In this document: positions 1 to 7,223 of the stretch, piece by piece
How the letters are laid out: every line of letters begins with the position of its first letter
Position numbering within the stretch: the first letter of the stretch is position 1
Origin: an uncultured Bacteroidota bacterium
GTDB lineage: Bacteria > Bacteroidota > Bacteroidia > Chitinophagales > Chitinophagaceae
Assembly: GCA_946479055.1 (NCBI GenBank)
Contig: CAMLEX010000118.1
Span: 1-10,311, forward strand
DNA: 10,311 nt
Reading direction: 5' to 3'
Program-made: the position numbers and the translations under genes
Notes under the pieces: generated by a model
What the model was told of the DNA's origin: nothing
Seen by the model: the letters and a program-made list of their open reading frames with translations, nothing else
The model's database searches: none

Positions 1-1
1 A

Positions 2-931
2 ACTCTTACCAATTTTGAGTTTCTGATAATCGATGACGGCTCAACCGACAACAGTTTAAAAATTATCAACTCGTATCGTGATCAGCGCATCATCCTTGTA
101 CGAAATGGAACCAACCTGGGTATCACAGCTTCGCTTAATAAAGGCATTGAACTGGCGAAGGGCCACCTGATAGCAAGGATGGACGCCGATGATATCAGCT
201 ATCCTGACCGTTTACAGAAACAATACGATTACTTAAACCAACATCCTGACTGCGCAATGGTTTCTACATTGGCCAGGGTAATAACGGAAGACAAACAAAC
301 CGTTTATATTGATAAAACCAATAGTAATTATTATTACTACAATCTTACCTTCTGTTCTCCTATTTATCATTCAAGTGTGATGTATCGAAAAACAGCCGTG
401 CAGGACGTTGGTATGTATACCGTACCGTATTCAGAAGATTTTGAATTATTCTGGCTTTTGTCCCGTAAATACAAGATCTATAATTTACCCGAAGTTTTAC
501 TTGATTACCGTGACAACACGCAAAGCCTGCACCAGGTAACTAAAAGAAACGAATATGCTGAAGCTGCTTTCAACCAGACGACCAGGAATTTACAATATTA
601 CGCCGGAGAGAACTATACAGTTTTAAAAGACTTTGTGAACTGCTTTCAATATGATGTTGAACCGCTATTAAAGCAAAATAAAATTGGCAGCATAGTAAAA
701 TGGCTTCGGGAGCTTGAATTTATTACTGAACGAATCATCAATACTGAAAATGTTAACCGGGAGATCAAGAGCATTCGGGAAGCAGCTTTGTACAAACGAA
801 GATTCACCCTGTCGTTGATACTCAAACAACTTCCACGCAGTAAATCGGTGTTATTATTGCTGAGATTGGGAGAATTTGGGATGCTACTGAACCGCTTAAA
901 ATATTTTATAAAAAGGAAGACGCGTTTGTGA
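2..931 (+). CDS. Family 2 glycosyltransferase, 5' end cut off by the window
   Basis: This gene transfers a sugar from a nucleotide-sugar donor, probably during synthesis of a surface polysaccharide or glycoprotein glycan at the cytoplasmic face of the membrane. The reading frame is open from base 2, so the true start lies outside the window; an ATG at 179 is internal. The 309 visible residues show a GT-A fold in order: a beta strand ending in DDGSTD (residues 11-16), NLGIT and the helix after it, the metal-binding DXD motif as MDADD (60-64), and the acceptor-side ED pair in YSEDFELF (about 145-146). Probably only about 25-40 residues are missing, including the usual first strand. The C-terminal third has no recognisable domain and ends in a basic stretch. 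A second glycosyltransferase follows 24 bases downstream on the same strand, so the two are probably co-transcribed. Donor and acceptor cannot be read from the sequence. Confidence 0.9.
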   Translation, partial: TLTNFEFLIIDDGSTDNSLKIINSYRDQRIILVRNGTNLGITASLNKGIELAKGHLIARMDADDISYPDRLQKQYDYLNQHPDCAMVSTLARVITEDKQTVYIDKTNSNYYYYNLTFCSPIYHSSVMYRKTAVQDVGMYTVPYSEDFELFWLLSRKYKIYNLPEVLLDYRDNTQSLHQVTKRNEYAEAAFNQTTRNLQYYAGENYTVLKDFVNCFQYDVEPLLKQNKIGSIVKWLRELEFITERIINTENVNREIKSIREAALYKRRFTLSLILKQLPRSKSVLLLLRLGEFGMLLNRLKYFIKRKTRL

Positions 932-955
932 TGTTGCAGCTCAAACGTTCAAAAG

Positions 956-1981
956 ATGCATCCCAAAGAAAATGAACTGGTCATGATTAGAACTCCAACT
1001 TCTCCGTCTGCTATAGCTGCGCTTTCGCCTTCCGTTAAACGACCTTTGTGGTCAGTTATGATACCAGCCTATAATTGTTCCAGTTATCTGCGGGACGCGA
1101 TTAAAAGTGTTTTAGCCCAGGATCCGGGGGCTGAAAAGATGCAGATAGAAGTAATTGATGATTGCAGCACAGATGAAGATGTGGCCGCACTCGTTGCCGA
1201 AATTGGAAAAGGAAGAATAGGCTTCTTCAGGCAAGAAAAAAACGTCGGTAGTTTAAGAAATTTTGAAACCTGCTTAAACAGGTCCGAAGGTGTATTGATT
1301 CATTTGTTGCATGGTGATGATTTAGTAAAACCCGGTTTTTATCGTGAAATTGAAAAACTGTTCGATCAATATCCCCAGGCAGGCGCTGCATTTACAGCCG
1401 TTTCTTATATTGATAAAAATGGAGAGCAATGGTTCGATGATAAAAAGGTTTCAGAAAAACCAGGTATCATTGAGGATTGGCTATACAAAATTGCCCAGGT
1501 GCAATGGGTAGAGCCGCCGGCCATGGTGGTAAAAAGAAATGTATATGAACAATTGGGTGGTTTTTTTGCCGTTCATTATGGCGAAGACTGGGAAATGTGG
1601 GTACGCATTGCGGCACATTTCCCTGTTGCCTTTTCTCCGAACTATCTTGCCCTGTACAGAAAGCACCCGGCCAATATCAGTGCAAGATCCCTTTTAACCG
1701 GGCAAAATATAAAAGACACACAAAAAGTGATTGATATAGTTCAGCAATATCTTCCACCGGATCACCGGAAACGATTAAAGAAATCAGCTACGAAAAATTT
1801 CTCCGTTTATTTTGCGAAAATATCAGATCAAATCTTCCATGACTACAATAATCCCAAAGCAGCCCTATCCCATGCAAAAAATGCCCTCAAAATGCAGGTA
1901 AATAAAACCACGCTCTTTTTTTTATTTAAGTTATATATCAAATTTTATCTGGGTTGGAAACGTAAACGTTCTATGTTTTAA
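956..1981 (+). CDS. Family 2 glycosyltransferase
   Basis: A 341-residue glycosyltransferase of the GT-A, GT2 type. The visible motifs are SVMIPAYN (33-40), the nucleotide-binding IDDCSTD (67-73), NVGSLRNF (96-103), the metal-binding DXD equivalent HGDD (119-122), and the catalytic-base region GEDWEMW (209-215). The part after about residue 240 is an alpha-helical, basic tail without a recognised domain and no clear transmembrane helix. The start is uncertain: ATG at 956 gives the longest form, but ATG at 983 (residue 10) keeps the whole catalytic domain and is equally plausible, since neither has a strong ribosome binding site. It lies 24 bases after another GT2 gene, pointing to a shared transcript and a polysaccharide or glycan assembly pathway. 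The acceptor and sugar are unknown. This is probably the last gene of the cluster, because what follows on this strand is non-coding or degraded. Confidence 0.92.
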   Translation: MHPKENELVMIRTPTSPSAIAALSPSVKRPLWSVMIPAYNCSSYLRDAIKSVLAQDPGAEKMQIEVIDDCSTDEDVAALVAEIGKGRIGFFRQEKNVGSLRNFETCLNRSEGVLIHLLHGDDLVKPGFYREIEKLFDQYPQAGAAFTAVSYIDKNGEQWFDDKKVSEKPGIIEDWLYKIAQVQWVEPPAMVVKRNVYEQLGGFFAVHYGEDWEMWVRIAAHFPVAFSPNYLALYRKHPANISARSLLTGQNIKDTQKVIDIVQQYLPPDHRKRLKKSATKNFSVYFAKISDQIFHDYNNPKAALSHAKNALKMQVNKTTLFFLFKLYIKFYLGWKRKRSMF

Positions 1982-2063
1982 ATAAATGATTCTCATTTTG
2001 GCAGTTAAACAGTTTCAGCCTGCCTATTATAAAAAAGATATAGACCATGCGTTTTAAACCGAA

Positions 2064-2780
2064 TCAGGAATTTTTATTAACAATACAATCACTGACCAGT
2101 TCACCAGTGCCATCAATAATGATCTTCGCTGCTTTGAAGGTCGCATCTACTTTGGCTCCTGCTGCAGATATTTGTGAACCCCTAATCATGTAATATGGCA
2201 AGCCATCGTCCGCCAGGCCATAAGCCTTTGCTGATTCTTTAAATACAGGAATACCGCCTTTATTCAAACTCTGTTGATATATAACAGGTTTGTACGTAGC
2301 AAAAGATCTTTCCGAAAAGATGCAGATACATATATGTACAACCAACCGTGGAAATCATATTGCCGGCAAAATAAATATCTACCAGGCCGTTATTATTATC
2401 GCCAATCCCGGCTCCGCCGCTATTATAAATATTAGCCTGGTTAAGAATATTTAGCGTATCATTTTCAAAAAGCGTATAACTGAAAGAAATGCCTGTATAG
2501 CCGGATGGCAAAGTTTAAACAGAGGGGATTGTTCTGGGCTCTATCCAACAACAGCAAAAGTGAAGAAACCAATAATTGTCCTCACATGTTGGTCAATTTC
2601 GATCATTTTCGGTTCAAAATGTTACGGATATCCCTTTGCGGCTACTGTTGTGATGTTATACCAATTAATCATGACGTTTTTTCTACTAACGTTGCTTCTT
2701 TCAGTGCCTTTATTATAATCTAAATCCTCAAAAGTGAAACTATGGATAAGTAATCCAGTAACATTTTGCCGATTAAGTAT
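2064..2780 (-). pseudogene. Degraded surface-protein-like gene, several frameshifts and stops
   Basis: Protein-like sequence can be read on the minus strand in three blocks that do not share one frame. Block 1 (2780-2622, 52 codons, no start) contains SFTFEDLDYN and ends at TAA; the same frame continues to a TAG at 2543-2541. Block 2 (2511-2260, opening only at TTG just after an in-frame TAA) contains LFENDTLNILNQANIYNSGG and DIYFAGNMISTVG. Block 3 (2345-2064) contains KESAKAYGLADDGLPYYMI and SAAGAKVDATFKAAKIIIDG before a TGA. Blocks 1 and 3 are in the same frame, and block 2 is shifted between them. The step from block 2 to 3 must fall between about 2354 and 2263. The short repeating hydrophobic/Asn/Gly pattern resembles right-handed beta-helix or secreted surface proteins of Bacteroidota, but no family is recognised. 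The blocks could also be remains of two different genes. Plus-strand frames here look like shadows. Confidence 0.45.
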
Positions 2781-2890
2781 TTATTTTTTAGTTTTATATC
2801 GATAAGTAGAAAGCGGAAGAAAGAATGGATTGCGGATGCGAATTAAGATAGCGACACAAATTTGACTCAAATCATTTGCAAAGGATTAAT

Positions 2891-2922
2891 AGCCAAGCGG
2901 TTGGGACCCAGTCCCGGGCACT
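2891..2922 (+). other. GC-rich patch with weak tRNA-end resemblance
   Basis: In an AT-rich gap there is a short GC-rich patch. It begins AGCCAAGCGGTTG, which is like a tRNA D-arm, and runs into GGGAC-CCA-GTCCC (2904-2916, a perfect 5-bp hairpin) followed by CCGGGCAC. It sits directly before a strong terminator hairpin, as tRNA genes often do in Bacteroidota. No intact tRNA can be folded: there is no matching 5' acceptor strand upstream and no canonical TTCRA T-loop. It could be a deleted tRNA, an integration-site scar, the 3' end of a small RNA, or chance. Confidence in any tRNA relationship is low. Confidence 0.25.
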
Positions 2923-2923
2923 T

Positions 2924-2959
2924 AAAAGCCTTGTAAATGATTATTTACAAGGCTTTTTT
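2924..2959. terminator. Strong intrinsic terminator, possibly bidirectional
   Basis: A perfect 15-bp inverted repeat (2924-2938 pairs with 2943-2957) encloses a four-base loop GATT. The arm core reads GCCTTGTAAAT. On the plus strand it ends in a run of six T (2954-2959). On the minus strand the arm ends in four T. The minus-strand nucleosidase gene ends about 85 bases away, so the hairpin could stop that transcript as well as anything arriving from the left. No complete plus-strand gene lies immediately upstream, so the better T-run faces an apparently empty or degraded region. Confidence 0.85.
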
Positions 2960-3044
2960 AGTGTGTGTGTATGTTCGTTATTTCACACTTTTTTGCAATA
3001 AATAAATGCCGGCAAAACTGTAAGCGACCCTTCAGGTTTTAACC

Positions 3045-3662
3045 CTATCTGCAATTGGAATTGCTTTTATACCCACCTATAATTTTTTTAAAAGCCGCAG
3101 CTGCATATTTTACCTGCACCGTCCAATCTTCCGCCGCTTTTCCATCTGCACCATCCGAGATATATTTCAAACACATAAATGGAATCTGTTCTTTCATTGC
3201 AATCAGTGCCAATGAATAGGCTTCCATATCCAGTATATCATAATCAGGGGATGTATGATTCATTTCAAAATTGTCGCCGGTTCCGCATATTCCTTCAAAT
3301 AACCCGTCTACCTTGAAGCCATATTCCAAAATTGGCTCCTGGTCTGAAAACGGTGTTTCGTACATTTTAAAACCAAGTCCGGTAACGTCCATATCACGTT
3401 GAATAAACCTGGTACAGTATACAACATCACCCCGCTTAAACTTATTACTTCCCGCCGAACCAAGATTAATAATTAGGCCGGGGCGCTTTTCCTGGATTGC
3501 TTTGGTTAAATGAAATGCAGCATTAACTTTTCCAATGCCAACAATTAACTTGTTAAACTCTTCAAATTCTTCAGCAGCTTCGGAGTCCAATGCAAAAACA
3601 AAAAGCGGATTAAGTTTTGAAATGTCAGATACATCTATATAGGATCCTGATAGCTCACTCAT
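3045..3662 (-). CDS. MTA/SAH nucleosidase-like phosphorylase-superfamily protein
   Basis: A 205-residue cytoplasmic enzyme of the PNP/UDP phosphorylase superfamily, closest to 5'-methylthioadenosine/S-adenosylhomocysteine nucleosidases. Those cleave the adenine glycosidic bond in S-adenosylmethionine by-product recycling. Visible motifs are FALDSEAAEEF (23-33), GIGKVNAA (42-49), NLGSAG (66-71), IQRDMD (87-92), LDMEAYSLA (145-152) and KYISDGAD (166-173). Aligned to the E. coli enzyme, E28 matches catalytic Glu12, E148 matches ribose-binding Glu174, and D170 matches catalytic Asp197, so the active site appears complete. It is somewhat shorter than the roughly 230 residues usual for the family. 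Futalosine hydrolase or another nucleosidase specificity is not excluded. The ATG at 3662 is preceded by only a weak AAG-type site. It is flanked by a broken chromate transporter upstream and a strong terminator downstream, so it is probably monocistronic. Confidence 0.85.
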   Translation of the reverse strand: MSELSGSYIDVSDISKLNPLFVFALDSEAAEEFEEFNKLIVGIGKVNAAFHLTKAIQEKRPGLIINLGSAGSNKFKRGDVVYCTRFIQRDMDVTGLGFKMYETPFSDQEPILEYGFKVDGLFEGICGTGDNFEMNHTSPDYDILDMEAYSLALIAMKEQIPFMCLKYISDGADGKAAEDWTVQVKYAAAAFKKIIGGYKSNSNCR

Positions 3663-3755
3663 TCTTGTAAATATTTTAAAGTCCTGCTATAATAAAAACG
3701 TCAAAATTACTTGAAGATCTTATTATTTACCAGAACTTCTTTACCCTTGCTTTAC

Positions 3756-4154
3756 TTAAAAATAGGTTTTAATGAGAAGCCCCAGGATTGCGGCCACAAG
3801 TATAACGAATGGTTCTTGAATCTTTTTAAATCTTAATAACACCATTATCGTAAGGATAGCTATGACGCAGGAAATTATATCCGTGAGCTGCCTTTTACCT
3901 AAAACAAATACTGCACCTATAATTGCTCCGATAGCGGCTGCAGTTACGCCATCTACAAAAGCTTTTATAGCCGGGAGCTTTCCGTATTTTTTAAAATAGG
4001 GAGCGGGAATGATGGTGAAAAGGTAACAGGGCAAAAAGGTGGCTAAGGCTGCAACACAAGCGCCAGGTACACCAGCCACCAGGTACCCAATGAAGCCAAC
4101 TGTAATTACTACCGGTCCTGGAGTTATCATAGCTACGGCAACGGCATCAAGGAA
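3756..4154 (-). pseudogene. chrA: Chromate transporter ChrA, C-terminal half only
   Basis: The frame encodes the second half of a CHR-family chromate/anion transporter, an inner-membrane protein. It reads FLDAVAVAMITPGPVVIT, the characteristic start of the second CHR domain, then FIGYLVAG, AALATFLPCYLF, IKAFVDGVTAAAIGAIIG and several hydrophobic membrane segments to the end. Translation from the ATG at 4130 would give 124 residues, but coding similarity continues upstream of it through codons for A-V-A-V-A-D-L-F to 4154, where an in-frame TAA (4157-4155) stops it. Full-length Bacteroidota ChrA proteins are roughly 390-410 residues, so the first CHR domain is missing or degraded. A functional half-size CHR protein is possible, since paired short ChrA proteins exist. 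However, no partner half is visible and the conserved block starts inside the motif, which favours a relic. The nucleosidase gene starts 93 bases downstream. Confidence 0.8.
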
Positions 4155-4331
4155 TTAGAATTTAATTATACTACTGGTCAAATAGTAAACAATTTCAATT
4201 TAAAATTATGCATACAATTCTTCTTGTAAGTTTTTATCATAACCGCCGCTGCCAACAGAGCAAATTCAAAATTTTTAAACACCAGGTAATTGGAGTTCGT
4301 GATAAATAATTAATAAGCCTATCAAACACAT
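4155..4331 (-). other. Gap with possible eroded ChrA front-half sequence
   Basis: No intact gene is present. On the minus strand a short open stretch without a start (about 4291 down to a TGA at 4180-4178) contains FALLAAAVMIKTYKKN and ends KLKLFTI. It is in a different frame from the downstream chrA half. It could be a remnant of the region joining the two CHR domains, where full-length ChrA has a hydrophobic helix followed by a lysine-rich turn, but the resemblance is loose. Otherwise the gap is AT-rich and I see nothing else in it. Confidence 0.2.
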
Positions 4332-4355
4332 AAAAAAAGGCGTTCGGTGTGAACG
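4332..4355 (-). terminator. Probable intrinsic terminator after the kdp sensor kinase
   Basis: Read on the minus strand, CGTTC and GAACG (4355-4351 with 4345-4341) form a 5-bp stem around a five-base loop. This is followed by CC and then seven T (4338-4332). It lies about 53 bases past the stop codon of the histidine kinase gene and would end the kdp transcript there. The stem is short, so efficiency may be modest. Confidence 0.5.
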
Positions 4356-4408
4356 TCATATACTATATTACTAATCGATAATGTCACTATTTGGTTTTAT
4401 TACGGTTG

Positions 4409-6100
4409 TCAAGGCATTGGTAGATTAAACCCGAAGGTGCTTCCTGATCCAATCTCACTTTTTACCCAAATTTGTCCGCCTTCAGCCTCAATAAATTCTT
4501 TTGAAATAGCAAGTCCTAGTCCTGTACCTCCTGCCTTTGAGCCGGGAACTTTAAAGAACCGCTCAAAAACCTTTGATAAATATTCGGAAGGAATACCAGG
4601 TCCCTGATCCAGAACAGAAAACTCAATACCATTTTCTGATTTCCTGACACTGACATGAATAGTACTGTCATTAGAAGAATGCTTTATGGCATTTGTCAAA
4701 AAGTTATTTAATACCCATACTGTTTTCTCTGCATCGGCTTTAACTTTTCCCAGGTTTTCCTGGTAATTCTTTTGGATGGTGATATTTTTTTCCCTGGCCG
4801 TATTCAACACGGCATTAATGGCATTATCCGCAATCGTCTCCGGTTTTACTTCAGCAATATCCAATTGAATCTTTCCTGCTTCTACTTGTGACATATTCAG
4901 TAACTCGCTCAATATCCGGAGCATTCGTTGATTATCCTGCTTGAGATTTTGTAGCAAATCTTTCTGTTCATTGGAGAGCTGACCAACTCTTTCATCTTCC
5001 AGGAGTTTTAAACTAAAATCTGAAGAAGCCAAAGGAGTTTTTAATTCATGAGAAATAGTGGCTATAAAATTCGTTTTTGCGACATCAAGTTCTTTGAATG
5101 AGGTAATATTTCGCAGAACGATCACTTTGCTGTTTGAACCGTCCTGCGCAATATCCATAATTTCCTTTGTAAAATAATTTTCCCTGTTATCTACAACAAT
5201 CTTAAAAGGCACACTGGCTTTCTCTTCTAATAAAAAACGTAACAGGTCATTTCTTTTGGTAATATCATCTACAGGCTTACCAACAATATCCTTTGCCTGC
5301 ATACCCAAAAGTTGCAATGCCTGGTCGTTAGCAAAAAGAATAATACCATTTTTATCGATACCAATACTGGCTTCCTTCAGGCTGTTTATTACGGCTTCTG
5401 CTCTTGTTTTTTCGAAAATAATTTTGTTCAGGTTACTGCTTTCAAAATATTCGAGCCGTTCAGCCATATCATTAAAAGCATCCGCCATCTGGCCAAATTC
5501 ATCCTTGCGGTCCAGGTGTATACGGTGATGATAATTTTTTTTACTTATCTGCTGAATTCCTTCTGTTAAGGAATTGATAGGCGAGGTAAGTACAGAGGGA
5601 AAATTGAAAGAAAAGGTGAATCCTACAAGAAAAATAATTGCTGCAAGAAATGATATATAAGTCAACGCTTTGTCGGCCGTATTACCCGCCTTTTGATTTT
5701 TTATTTCAATTGCAGACATATTCAGTGAAAGGATTTGTTGTATGCCGGACCGGATCTGCTGAATAGTAGCAAGGGATCTATCCCCTGAACGATAAAGGCT
5801 GAAAGATTTTCTAATCTGGTCGGTGGCATCGCTCTCACCCGGTTCTGTAATATTATGTTCCTGGAGTTTTAATACACTATCAAATTGTAAAAATGACCTG
5901 GTTTGATTAATTGGTACATTGTCCAGGTATCTTTGCATCGAGTGGCAATAGTCCAGTGATTCATAATTATTCTTTAATATGCGGTTTGCATCATTTTTTA
6001 AGCGTACTAAGTGATAGATGCCAATCCCGCTTGTAAGCAATAGCAAAAAGAACAGGAATAAGGTCCCCAGGCGAATTTTTTGTTTTACAGTGCTTGCCAT
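4409..6100 (-). CDS. Membrane HAMP-PAS sensor histidine kinase of the kdp operon
   Basis: A 563-residue inner-membrane sensor kinase. Domain order: a transmembrane helix (about 10-33), an extracytoplasmic helical sensor (about 34-144), a second transmembrane helix (about 146-168), HAMP (about 168-222), a PAS domain (about 232-338), the dimerisation/phosphoacceptor domain with ATISHELKTPLA (phosphorylated His351), and the ATPase domain. The ATPase has an N box around FLTNAIKHS (Asn470), G1 as DQGPG (498-502), an F box ERFFK (513-517) and G2 as GTGLGL (525-530). All catalytic motifs are present. The ATG follows the TAA of the upstream KdpD-like gene with no base between, implying translational coupling. 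Together the two genes appear to replace a single full-length KdpD, supplying its kinase half with a different membrane sensor. The likely output is phosphorylation of a response regulator controlling kdp, which is not encoded in this window. Confidence 0.93.
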   Translation of the reverse strand: MASTVKQKIRLGTLFLFFLLLLTSGIGIYHLVRLKNDANRILKNNYESLDYCHSMQRYLDNVPINQTRSFLQFDSVLKLQEHNITEPGESDATDQIRKSFSLYRSGDRSLATIQQIRSGIQQILSLNMSAIEIKNQKAGNTADKALTYISFLAAIIFLVGFTFSFNFPSVLTSPINSLTEGIQQISKKNYHHRIHLDRKDEFGQMADAFNDMAERLEYFESSNLNKIIFEKTRAEAVINSLKEASIGIDKNGIILFANDQALQLLGMQAKDIVGKPVDDITKRNDLLRFLLEEKASVPFKIVVDNRENYFTKEIMDIAQDGSNSKVIVLRNITSFKELDVAKTNFIATISHELKTPLASSDFSLKLLEDERVGQLSNEQKDLLQNLKQDNQRMLRILSELLNMSQVEAGKIQLDIAEVKPETIADNAINAVLNTAREKNITIQKNYQENLGKVKADAEKTVWVLNNFLTNAIKHSSNDSTIHVSVRKSENGIEFSVLDQGPGIPSEYLSKVFERFFKVPGSKAGGTGLGLAISKEFIEAEGGQIWVKSEIGSGSTFGFNLPMP

Positions 6101-7222
6101 TTATGATAGAATTACCAGGTCAACTTCATTTTTGGACAGCGTTTTCAATAGTTGGTTGAATACACTGGTTTTTAAAATAATCTGCCACAATTTAAGATGC
6201 GGTTTCCCAATGCAGACGGTTGTGATATTTTTTTCTTCGATCATTTCTATAATGGCCCGGGCGATATTGTCTTCTTTCTTCTGTATTACTTCAGCCCCAA
6301 GCTCGGTAGCATTCTTAAAATTATTGATAAGATGACGTTGTGCAGCCAGCGGAATTTTATCCGTTGACTCTTTGGGTGTCTGCACATACAATACATACCA
6401 TTTACTATTGTAATAAGAGGCCAGTCTTGCCGTTTTGCGGATAATATTTTGAGCTATCTCATGGTTGGAAGAAATACAAGCAAGAAAGCGTTCATGCCGC
6501 CAGGTTTTTTCCTTGGCCGTCACTTCATAATCCACTTTTCTTTCCACTTGCCCGGCTACTTCCTTAAGAGCCAATTCACGGAGTTGCAGGATCTTTTCGG
6601 CCTTGAAAAAATTCTGCAGGGCCTGTTGTACTTTACTGCTATCGTATATTTTGCCTTCTTTGAGGCGGGTGATCAGTTCATCCGCAGTAAGATCGATATT
6701 CACCACTTCATCAGCCAGCTGCAACAGTTTGTCGGGCACTCTTTCTTTAACTTCTATACCCGTAATATCTTTTACATCTTCATTGATACTTTCGATATGC
6801 TGGATATTAACAGCAGAAATCACATTGATGCCCGCATCAAGTATATCCAATACATCCTGCCAGCGTTTTTCATTTTTGCTACCGGGAATATTTGTATGCG
6901 CCAACTCATCCACAACTACTACTTCGGGATTTAATAAAAGAATTGCCTGAACATCCAGTTCATCCAATTGTTTTCCTTTGTAAAAAACCTTGCGGCGGGT
7001 AACCACCGGTAATCCCTCAATAAGAGCTTCCGTTTCTTTTCTGCCGTGTGTTTCCACATAACCTACTTTCACATTTATTCCTTTACGCAAAAGATTATGC
7101 GCTTCCTGCAGCATACGAAAAGTCTTTCCAACACCAGCACTCATGCCGATATAGATCTTCAGCTTTCCTTTTTTTTCCTGCTGAATTTTCTCCAACCATT
7201 TATTTGCTTCCTGTTCTGCCAT
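6101..7222 (-). CDS. kdpD: KdpD-type sensor protein (KdpD + UspA domains, no kinase)
   Basis: A 373-residue protein matching the N-terminal cytoplasmic half of KdpD, the K+/turgor sensor that controls the Kdp pump. It has the KdpD domain with a Walker A motif GMSAGVGKT (26-34), YVETHGRKE (55-63), and a Walker B-like VVVVDELAHTN (101-111). A universal-stress-protein domain follows from about 245 to the end and contains FLACISSNHEIAQNIIRKT. E. coli KdpD is about 894 residues and adds four membrane helices, GAF and kinase domains; these are absent here, so this protein is predicted to be soluble. The kinase function is supplied by the next gene, which starts on the base after this stop codon. 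The split form is known in Bacteroidota. The ATG at 7222 starts one base past the stop codon of the porin remnant, so translation here may once have been coupled to the porin. Probable role: sensing K+ or a nucleotide messenger and modulating the partner kinase. Confidence 0.92.
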   Translation of the reverse strand: MAEQEANKWLEKIQQEKKGKLKIYIGMSAGVGKTFRMLQEAHNLLRKGINVKVGYVETHGRKETEALIEGLPVVTRRKVFYKGKQLDELDVQAILLLNPEVVVVDELAHTNIPGSKNEKRWQDVLDILDAGINVISAVNIQHIESINEDVKDITGIEVKERVPDKLLQLADEVVNIDLTADELITRLKEGKIYDSSKVQQALQNFFKAEKILQLRELALKEVAGQVERKVDYEVTAKEKTWRHERFLACISSNHEIAQNIIRKTARLASYYNSKWYVLYVQTPKESTDKIPLAAQRHLINNFKNATELGAEVIQKKEDNIARAIIEMIEEKNITTVCIGKPHLKLWQIILKTSVFNQLLKTLSKNEVDLVILS

Positions 7223-7223
7223 A

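Noticed and set aside
1986..2057. 23-codon plus-strand open frame starting 4 bases after the second glycosyltransferase
   Set aside because: Too short to judge, no ribosome binding site or recognisable family. It may be the stub of a lost downstream gene, but nothing supports it.
2505..2723. 72-codon plus-strand open frame
   Set aside because: It overlaps the minus-strand relic, its Cys/Phe/His-rich composition does not look like a real protein, and it has no recognisable domain; most likely a shadow.
2820..2922. Intact tRNA gene before the terminator
   Set aside because: No 5' acceptor strand pairs with CCCGGGC, and no TTCRA loop or anticodon arm can be placed; only a loose resemblance remains.
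6449..6950. Long plus-strand open frames across the kdpD region
   Set aside because: They lie opposite the conserved KdpD coding sequence, including the Walker B region, and have Phe/Ile/Ser-rich shadow composition.
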